From FEN-1219 sp963728995 (GTDB lineage: Bacteria; Pseudomonadota; Gammaproteobacteria; Steroidobacterales; Rariloculaceae): a stretch of 64,000 nucleotides of DNA. Positions within the stretch are counted from its first letter, which is position 1, and the number at the start of each line of letters is the position of its first letter. The DNA lies in assembly GCA_963728995.1 (NCBI GenBank), contig CAVSMD010000002.1, positions 1,062,817-1,126,816 of the forward strand. Reading direction: 5' to 3'. A model generated the notes under the pieces. The model worked only from the letters and a program-made list of their open reading frames with translations, made no database searches and had not been told where the DNA came from. This document shows positions 59,121 to 64,000 of the stretch, piece after piece. The translations under genes and the position numbers were made by a program.

Positions 59121-60365
59121 ATGCTGCGATTTCCCAAGCGCACACTCACTGCTCGGGCGTGTTGTTATTCTCCCAAGATGATCGCGCTGTTCGCCCTGTC
59201 CGCCCTCTTGGTGCTGTACGGCACTTTATATCCGTTCACGATCGTTCATACGGCCCAGCTGAGCGACATCCTGCCGCGGTTCCTGGAATCTCTCCATCAT
59301 CGTCCCGGCAAAGGCGACCTGCTGTCGAACGTCGTGCTGTTCTTGCCTTTCGGCTTCTTCGGCATGCAGGCCTTGCTCCAGCGCGCGCCGCGCATCGTTC
59401 GATTGATATTTGTCTTCGTTCTCGGCGCCGTGCTTTCGTTTTCTATCGAATGCATGCAGACCTTTGTCGTCGGCCGCGATACGAGCGTGTTCGATTTCAC
59501 GCTGAACAGTTTCGGGACGGTCGCCGGCGCATGCGCGGGTTGGATCGATTGGAATCAACGATTTGCCGGCGGCGTCAAGAACCACCGGCCGCCTTCGCTT
59601 TTCCCGATACTCCTCATCGGCGCGTGGCTTGGGTTTCGCTTTTTTCCCTATGTGCCCACCATCGACTTCCAACATGTCAAAGACGCCATCAAGCCGCTGC
59701 TGACCGGCGACATCGCGCCTATCGATGTGTTGCGTCATTGCATCGTTTGCCTCGTCATCGGCCGCTTGTTACAAACCCTGTTGACGCCGGACCGCGCACT
59801 TCTTGCCATGCCGCTGCTTGCGCTCGGCGCGATCGCGGCGAAGCCATTCCTGATGACGCGCGTGATGAACCTCTCCGAAATCATCGGTGCGACGGCGGCC
59901 ATCGTTTTGTGGGTAACGGTGCTCAACCGTCATCGCTCCCGCACCGGCATTCTCGCGTCGCTGCTAGCAGTACAAGTGACCGTGCAAGGAGTTATTCCGT
60001 TCGCCTTGACCGCTGATCCGAACGCGTTCTCATTTATTCCGTTCAAAGGTTTCGAGGGCGGTTCGATGGCGATCAATCTACAGGCCTTCCTTGAGAAGGT
60101 CTTTCTGTACGGCAGCCTCGTCTGGCTTTTGGTGCAGGCCAGATTGAAGCTCGTAGTCGCCATCGCGGTGAGCGCTGTGCTGCTGACAGCGATCGAGCTC
60201 GTACAGACTCAACTCGTCGGGCGAGTTGCCGAGATCACCGATCCACTGCTCGCTCTCATAATGGGCGGCGTCTTGTATGCGCTTGAGCGCTCGTCACGCA
60301 CAACCGGCGACTCAGTGGCGACGCCGCGTCGATCGGCCGGCCAAGTCGGCCCCACTCGCGGATAA
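59121..60365 (+). CDS. VanZ-family membrane protein, duplicated
   Basis: 414 residues from ATG 59121, about ten membrane segments. The first half has the VanZ pattern VLYGTLYPF, SNVVLFLPFGFFGMQALL and SIECMQTFVVGRDTSVFDF then TLNSFGTVAGA. The second half repeats it loosely (PFALTADPNAFSFIPFKGF, TAIELVQTQLVGRVAEITDP), so the protein is a tandem duplication. VanZ proteins are linked to glycopeptide resistance in enterococci, but most have unknown function. Lower GC than the core genes around it and lies inside the island. Confidence 0.78.
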   Translation: MLRFPKRTLTARACCYSPKMIALFALSALLVLYGTLYPFTIVHTAQLSDILPRFLESLHHRPGKGDLLSNVVLFLPFGFFGMQALLQRAPRIVRLIFVFVLGAVLSFSIECMQTFVVGRDTSVFDFTLNSFGTVAGACAGWIDWNQRFAGGVKNHRPPSLFPILLIGAWLGFRFFPYVPTIDFQHVKDAIKPLLTGDIAPIDVLRHCIVCLVIGRLLQTLLTPDRALLAMPLLALGAIAAKPFLMTRVMNLSEIIGATAAIVLWVTVLNRHRSRTGILASLLAVQVTVQGVIPFALTADPNAFSFIPFKGFEGGSMAINLQAFLEKVFLYGSLVWLLVQARLKLVVAIAVSAVLLTAIELVQTQLVGRVAEITDPLLALIMGGVLYALERSSRTTGDSVATPRRSAGQVGPTRG

Positions 60366-60384
60366 TGCGCACAGGCGGCCTTAT

Positions 60385-60786
60385 GTGAGCTGGCGAGCCG
60401 GGCGTGGTCGGGTGGAGGACCGGACAGGTGACGGCCCGGTGGCAATCCACAGAAAACTCAGCGCGGCCATCAAACGCCGCGGCGTACAAAAGAGCGTCTT
60501 CGTTCGCGAGGCGCTGGAACGATATCTCGACGACTCACGCGAGGTTCCTCGCGGATCGTTTCTCGACCTGGCGCATGATCTTCTCGGCTGCGTGAAAGAC
60601 GCTCGGGTCGATCTCTCGACGAACCCGCGTCACCTGGCCGATTTGGCAAGCAATGAAGCGGCACATCGTCGACACCGGCGCGCTGGTTGCATGCCTGAGC
60701 GCGCGGCACCGGTATCACGCCTGGGCGAACGGAACGTTCGCTTCAGTCGCGCCGTCGCTACTGACCTGCGAAGCCGTCCTGGCTGA
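60385..60786 (+). pseudogene. Ribbon-helix-helix antitoxin-like frame, partner of a broken PIN toxin
   Basis: IHRKLSAAIKRRGVQKSVFV then REALERYL is a CopG/RHH helix pair, and the following GSFLDLAHDLLGCVKD and LSTNPRHLADLA is the usual neck of VapB antitoxins paired with PIN toxins. The N-terminal DNA-binding strand is not recognisable, and the frame runs 130 nt past the expected stop into the toxin, so it is probably damaged. Confidence 0.55.
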
Positions 60787-60826
60787 GGCATGGCACCTCT
60801 TGGGCGGGACAGCGAATGGAGCGTAG
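60653..60826 (+). pseudogene. PIN-domain toxin, N-terminal fragment
   Basis: 57 codons: MKRHIVDTGALVACLSARHR then YHAWAN and LLTCEAVLAEAWHLLGG, which is the first catalytic Asp and the Glu-containing helix of PIN-domain toxins. It stops at TAG 60824-60826, less than half the normal length, so the second acidic cluster is lost. Confidence 0.7.
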
Positions 60827-60866
60827 CGCGGGCGCCCAACGGACGCGCGCCACGGGCGGGCGCGAA

Positions 60867-60977
60867 CACGTCCGATCGTTATCTGGACCGATCTTTGACG
60901 TTGTAGTTACGCGCGACGTGGATGACTTCAAACCAATGGGCGTCGAAATTCGGAACCCCTGGGAGTGGGAGCCTTAG
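60867..60977 (+). pseudogene. PIN-domain toxin, C-terminal fragment
   Basis: In one frame ending at TAG 60977 the text IFDVVVTRDVDDFKPMGVEI then RNPWEWEP matches the end of PIN toxins (TRN-x-x-DF...GV...NPW). It lies 40-150 bp after the N-terminal fragment; together they look like one toxin with its middle deleted. Confidence 0.6.
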
Positions 60978-61142
60978 AGTCCAGCACGACTTTCGGAAAG
61001 TGCCTGCCCCGGTCACCAGTAGTAGTCGTAGAGCCCACGAGTCATTGCGTGGTCAACGAAGAAGGGCCGGACTTTGGCTGTAGTTTGGGCCATAGGGTTC
61101 TGTTGCGGCCGATCGAGACAATGCTAACTCTATGTTTCTTAT

Positions 61143-61218
61143 TGGCGTCCCCAAGGGGATTCGAACCCCTGTTACCGCCGTGAAAGGGCGATGTCCTAGG
61201 CCTCTAGACGATGGGGAC
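61143..61218 (-). tRNA. tRNA-Glu (anticodon TTC)
   Basis: 76 nt including encoded CCA. Acceptor GTCCCCA pairs with TGGGGAC; anticodon stem-loop CGCCCTTTCACGGCG has TTC at its centre; T-arm GGGGTTCGAATCCCC. Its 3' end is duplicated in part at 57075 and 58051, so it is the integration target of the neighbouring island, which lies on its 3' side. gltX, which charges it, is on the far side of that island. Confidence 0.97.
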
Positions 61219-61280
61219 GGTTGCTGCAGAAGTGCGGATGCATGGCCGCCAGCTATCGCGGCCGCTACCGAACGCCGCCC

Positions 61281-61308
61281 ATTGTAGCCTGCTCGCGGCA
61301 CGGCGTAA
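61281..61308 (-). promoter_or_regulatory. Probable tRNA-Glu promoter
   Basis: Minus strand TTACGC (61308-61303), 16-bp spacer, TACAAT (61286-61281), about 60 nt before the mature 5' end. Confidence 0.4.
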
Positions 61309-61319
61309 GGTCTGTTGGC

Positions 61320-61539
61320 GGTGGCGGTAAATTGCACGCCCGTGGCCGGCCAAGGTTGCCTACTTTTGCCTGCTCACCCGCCGGTGCCACCCCGATCCGT
61401 TTCCAGTTCGCCCCGCCAGCGCTTTGCTTTCGGCTTTCCTTTGAGTCGCCTCAAGAATCCCTGCCTTCCGCCAACACTTCCCCGCGTCGGGTGTGTAAAG
61501 GACTTCCACCTCCAAGCGAGAGCGCCCTGCCGGGCGCAC
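61320..61539 (-). mobile_element. Group II intron 5' fragment (domain I RNA)
   Basis: Minus strand begins GTGCGCCCGGCAGGGCGC, the conserved 5' end of bacterial group II introns, and continues with GGAGGTGGAAGTCC and GAAAGCAAAGCGCTGGCGGG, typical domain I text, before fading out near the tRNA-Glu promoter. No reverse transcriptase follows. It starts directly behind the terminator of PEP-CTERM gene 2, as class C introns do. Confidence 0.72.
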
Positions 61540-61567
61540 CATAAAGAAGCCCCGCCGAAGCGGGGCT
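61540..61567 (-). terminator. Rho-independent terminator of PEP-CTERM gene 2
   Basis: Minus strand AGCCCCGC-TTCG-GCGGGGCT followed by TCTTTAT: an 8-bp GC stem with a stable UUCG tetraloop. 28 bp after the gene's stop. Confidence 0.85.
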
Positions 61568-61595
61568 CCTCAAGAAGCAAGGCCCGAGTTTCAGC

Positions 61596-62474
61596 TCAAC
61601 ACGTTCTGCGACGGCGGACGGAGCGTGCCAACGCGGCCAGACCTAGTCCGAGTAGCGCCAGAGACGTTGGCTCGGGAACCGGAGTGCCGCCGCCTCCGGT
61701 GTCCGGACGCTGTGCGTAATCGACGGAAAGGTCTTCAATGTTGAAATTGAACCCAGAGAGGGTAATGTTCTTGACAAACGCCCCGGTCAGGCCGTCGAAA
61801 ACGTTCAGGCTGCCCAACGAAGAGGTGTAGAAGTACGTACCGTCATAAGCCGTGCCCGTCGTAAAGCCACCGGGGTTCAGAAACGAGGCCGTGATCAAGT
61901 TTCCGGCAAGATCGTAAACATCATACGGCCCCTCTCCATCTCCGCGGTTCGAGAGCAGCATGCCGTTGAAGTACTCCATGCCGTCCATGTTGGAGTCAGC
62001 GAGACCCAACTGAATCGTGCTAACGATGTTGCCCGACGTGTCGATACGGTATCCGTGGTTGCCCCCGAGGTACTCCGATGTCCAGAAAGCCGTTCCATCC
62101 CAGGCAAGTGTCGACATGGCGGCACCCGCGGGCAGGCCCGCGACGGTGATCGAGCCCAATGACAGACCCGTGGTGAGGTCAGTCATGAAGATCTGATTGC
62201 TGCCGCCGAAGATATCGCTGCTGGGGCCGGACTCGGTGGAGTAGAGAACATTGCCCACCACGACGACGCCGCGGCCGTTGCCGGTCGAGACGTTGTAGTT
62301 CTGAATCAGGGTGCCGGTGCCGGCTGCGACGTCGATGTCCAATTGGTGAACGAGGTCGGGGCCGAAGGTCGCGCTGTTCGCGTACATGATGATGGCTTGC
62401 GCCTGTGTCGTCAGCATCACTGCCCCAAGGGCCATTGCAGTTGCGACGAACGGACGGAATCGACTGTCGAACAT
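61596..62474 (-). CDS. PEP-CTERM secreted protein 2 with a beta-propeller-like mature part
   Basis: 292 residues from ATG 62474 (GGAGG upstream); the frame opens further to 62549 but that part covers the promoter. Signal peptide MFDSRFRPFVATAMALGAVM ending at AQA. The mature part has repeated strands of the NHL/WD type (VVVGNVLYSTESGP, STLAWDGTAFWTSEYLGG, GTAYDGTYFYTSSLGSLNVF), suggesting a propeller-like fold. The tail is VPEPTSLALLGLGLAALARS then VRRRRTC. Sigma-54 promoter and box upstream. Confidence 0.9.
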   Translation of the reverse strand: MFDSRFRPFVATAMALGAVMLTTQAQAIIMYANSATFGPDLVHQLDIDVAAGTGTLIQNYNVSTGNGRGVVVVGNVLYSTESGPSSDIFGGSNQIFMTDLTTGLSLGSITVAGLPAGAAMSTLAWDGTAFWTSEYLGGNHGYRIDTSGNIVSTIQLGLADSNMDGMEYFNGMLLSNRGDGEGPYDVYDLAGNLITASFLNPGGFTTGTAYDGTYFYTSSLGSLNVFDGLTGAFVKNITLSGFNFNIEDLSVDYAQRPDTGGGGTPVPEPTSLALLGLGLAALARSVRRRRTC

Positions 62475-62523
62475 GGGAACCTCCGCGTTATTGTTTCTTT
62501 CTGGGGCGAGCCAACCATACAAA

Positions 62524-62539
62524 AGCAATTTGCGTGCCA
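62524..62539 (-). promoter_or_regulatory. Sigma-54 promoter of PEP-CTERM gene 2
   Basis: Minus strand TGGCACGCAAATTGCT, a perfect match to the sigma-54 consensus TGGCACG-N4-TTGCW, 50 bp before the ATG. Confidence 0.88.
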
Positions 62540-62604
62540 CAGACGCCAAGTGCTTCTTCTATAAGCGCTTTGCCGCGAGCCGCCGGCCCGTTCACTTGCG
62601 GCTT

Positions 62605-62620
62605 CGTAAAGTTTTCTGAC
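62605..62620 (-). promoter_or_regulatory. Putative PrsR binding box of PEP-CTERM gene 2
   Basis: Minus strand GTCAGAAAACTTTACG, starting 66 bp upstream of the -24 end of the sigma-54 promoter; same motif and spacing as at the two other PEP-CTERM genes. Confidence 0.65.
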
Positions 62621-62653
62621 ATCGCTCGCCCGCGTCCGCTGTGCTCGCATCAT

Positions 62654-62950
62654 CCGGCTTCAAGGAACGCTTGTTGGATTAGCCGATCCACCAGCGTCGG
62701 CACGCCGAGTGTTCGTGCTCGCCCGTGATCGTCGGTATACCCACCCGGCGTATCGGTTGCCGTACATAGCTGCCTTCCAACAGCGCTTGCTTCACGCTCG
62801 GCCAGTGCATCGCAAGCCGGCCTTTGAGCTCCGACACCGGCGTCTCATCGATGCCCTGGCGCCCTCGTCGGCTGCCCGCGCGCTGATACGGCAGCCGCAG
62901 ATTGCTGCGCTCAACCACTCGCTCCATGAGCTTGCGCTCCGGGGCTCGTG
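62654..62950 (-). pseudogene. Group II intron reverse transcriptase/maturase, N-terminal fragment
   Basis: Minus strand KLMERVVERSNLRLPYQRAG, then GIDETPVSELKGRLAMHWPS and LLEGSYVRQPIRRVGIPTIT is the start of intron-encoded reverse transcriptases. After one frame shift near 62715 it continues TLGVPTLVDRLIQQAFLEAG and then ends. All later RT and maturase domains are missing. Confidence 0.8.
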
Positions 62951-62960
62951 CCGGGCGCAC
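62951..62960 (-). mobile_element. Group II intron 5' boundary remnant
   Basis: Minus strand GTGCGCCCGG is the intron 5' end, identical to the one at 61539. Here it is joined within about 25 nt to the reverse transcriptase frame, so nearly all intron RNA domains are deleted. It again sits directly behind a terminator hairpin. Confidence 0.6.
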
Positions 62961-62986
62961 CAAAAGAAAACCCGCCATCGGCGGGT
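62961..62986 (-). terminator. Rho-independent terminator of PEP-CTERM gene 3
   Basis: Minus strand ACCCGCC-GAT-GGCGGGT followed by TTTCTTTTG, 25 bp after the gene's stop. Confidence 0.85.
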
Positions 62987-63011
62987 CTTCTTACGTGGCA
63001 GGTATCCGAGC

Positions 63012-63650
63012 TTAGGCAGCGCGCCTGCGTCTCAGCCGTCCGAGTGCCAGCAAACCGATGCCGAGCAGCGCCAGGCTCCCCGGCTCCGGCACCGTGATGC
63101 TGGTACGGATCCAAGCACTCGCATCAGCGCGCTCGAAGTTATTGGCCGTGTAGATCCAGTCTGCGCCGGTGCTGACGCCGCTGACCGGTCCACCGTTCAC
63201 GCTCGTCCAGATGTTCGCGGCGCCGTTCGCGCCGTAGTCCGTAGCGTTGGCGATGAACGTGCCGCTCGCGAGGTCATACACTTCCCAGGCGGACGACGAA
63301 TGATTCGCATGTCCATCCCAAAGAATCTCCGCGAGCAGGGCCGCGGGGTTGCCGCTCGACGGCGCTCCGTCGTTGACGATGTTCCAGGCGAAATAGTACG
63401 TGCCGGGCGCCAAATCTAGCGTGAACGAATCCGACTGCTGCCAGTCGCTTCCATGGTCGAGCGCACTCGGCGAAAGCCCCAGCCACCCCGTTCCGTCCGT
63501 GCAAGCCGCGGTGAAGCAAAGCCCACCGGAGTTCACGATGTTATCCGCGGTCATGTTGATCGTGACCGGTATCGCCTGCACCGAGGCTGTGAATCCAAGC
63601 GCGAGCACCGGAGCCGCGAGCACCTTGGCAATCCAATGGTTCATGTTCAT
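63012..63650 (-). CDS. PEP-CTERM secreted protein 3
   Basis: 212 residues, intact. Signal peptide MNMNHWIAKVLAAPVLALGF ending at VQA. The mature part is beta-rich (IPVTINMTADNIVNSGGLCF, GTYYFAWNIVNDGAPSSGNP, AEILWDGHANHSSSAWEVYD), and the Cys pair GGLCFTAACTDG may form a disulfide. Sorting tail VPEPGSLALLGIGLLALGRL then RRRRAA. A second ATG two codons later is an alternative start. Function of the mature protein unknown; it should be processed by an exosortase encoded elsewhere. Confidence 0.92.
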   Translation of the reverse strand: MNMNHWIAKVLAAPVLALGFTASVQAIPVTINMTADNIVNSGGLCFTAACTDGTGWLGLSPSALDHGSDWQQSDSFTLDLAPGTYYFAWNIVNDGAPSSGNPAALLAEILWDGHANHSSSAWEVYDLASGTFIANATDYGANGAANIWTSVNGGPVSGVSTGADWIYTANNFERADASAWIRTSITVPEPGSLALLGIGLLALGRLRRRRAA

Positions 63651-63686
63651 CCCTAACGACTGAGCAGCATAAGCTCGGGCCTATCA

Positions 63687-63702
63687 AGCACCTTTCGTGC
63701 CA
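63687..63702 (-). promoter_or_regulatory. Sigma-54 promoter of PEP-CTERM gene 3
   Basis: Minus strand TGGCACGAAAGGTGCT, one mismatch to the sigma-54 consensus (GTGC for TTGC), 37 bp before the ATG. Confidence 0.82.
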
Positions 63703-63765
63703 GACTCGTAAACCTTAATATATTCAATAGGTTATATAACCTTGCCTTGCTGCGCACCAAGGGTT

Positions 63766-63781
63766 TGTAAAGGAAATCGAC
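63766..63781 (-). promoter_or_regulatory. Putative PrsR binding box of PEP-CTERM gene 3
   Basis: Minus strand GTCGATTTCCTTTACA, starting 64 bp upstream of the -24 end. Between box and promoter the DNA is AT-rich and includes the perfect palindrome GGTTATATAACC (63730-63741), possibly a bend or a second regulator site. Confidence 0.65.
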
Positions 63782-63890
63782 ATCCATGGGGAGCGCAGGA
63801 GCAAACGGGGAGAGAGTTCAGACTAAGCAGGCCGCGCCGGCACCCACGAACGGAGCGAGGCCCGTTTTCTTGCCTTGGCATCAACGAAGT

Positions 63891-63966
<76 letters not shown>

Positions 63967-64000
63967 CACTTCGCACCGGCGGGCAGTCTAGGGACGCGCG

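Overview
The window comes from a GC-rich gammaproteobacterium. Its core gene order (dnaE-rnhB-lpxB-lpxA-fabZ-lpxD-skp-bamA-rseP-cdsA-frr-pyrH-tsf-rpsB, then divergent map-glnD-dapD) is the classical gammaproteobacterial arrangement. Three secreted proteins with PEP-CTERM tails plus the regulator PrsR point to an environmental, exopolysaccharide-forming lineage. I cannot fix the genus from sequence alone.

Layout. 1-14.1 kb: envelope and translation cluster on the minus strand, with many 4-nt ATGA overlaps between neighbours; the usual uppS and dxr are absent from it. 14.4-18.7 kb: map, glnD, dapD on plus. 19.1-28.6 kb: phosphate regulon, pstSCAB and phoB-phoR-phoU-dsbB on minus, with dapE on plus between them. 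28.6-36.7 kb: tsaB, a YoaA-type helicase, pckG, a cyclase-FHA protein, a methyltransferase and dusA. 37-45.2 kb: a large PAS/GAF/GGDEF/EAL protein, galE, and a GlrK-QseG-GlrR-like two-component operon. 45.2-54.2 kb: a PEP-CTERM protein, PrsR, a DegT-type aminotransferase, a TonB-like fusion protein, mobA, an HDOD protein and a secreted beta-helix protein. 54.2-64 kb: gltX, then an integrase and toxin-antitoxin island next to tRNA-Glu, two more PEP-CTERM genes with group II intron debris behind their terminators, and tRNA-Ala.

Three things stand out. (1) Five copies of a palindromic element of about 115-130 bp (one with outer arms reaching 208 bp) sit between genes. Each has a conserved asymmetric core, a covarying inner hairpin, and long outer arms that pair perfectly or nearly so but differ in sequence from copy to copy. 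(2) All three PEP-CTERM genes carry a sigma-54 -24/-12 promoter, and each has a GTC-N8-TTTAC box 64-66 bp upstream of the -24 end, while prsR (a sigma-54 activator) lies just upstream of one of them. This is a complete small regulon readable from sequence. (3) From about 1 to 52 kb roughly one hundred single-base insertions break otherwise perfect genes, against one recognised deletion. Removing them restores family-typical lengths (GlnD 894, DapD 274, PhoB 230 residues). The last 12 kb is almost free of them. I read this as insertion-type consensus error of a long-read assembly, so such genes are listed as CDS with the shifts stated, not as pseudogenes.
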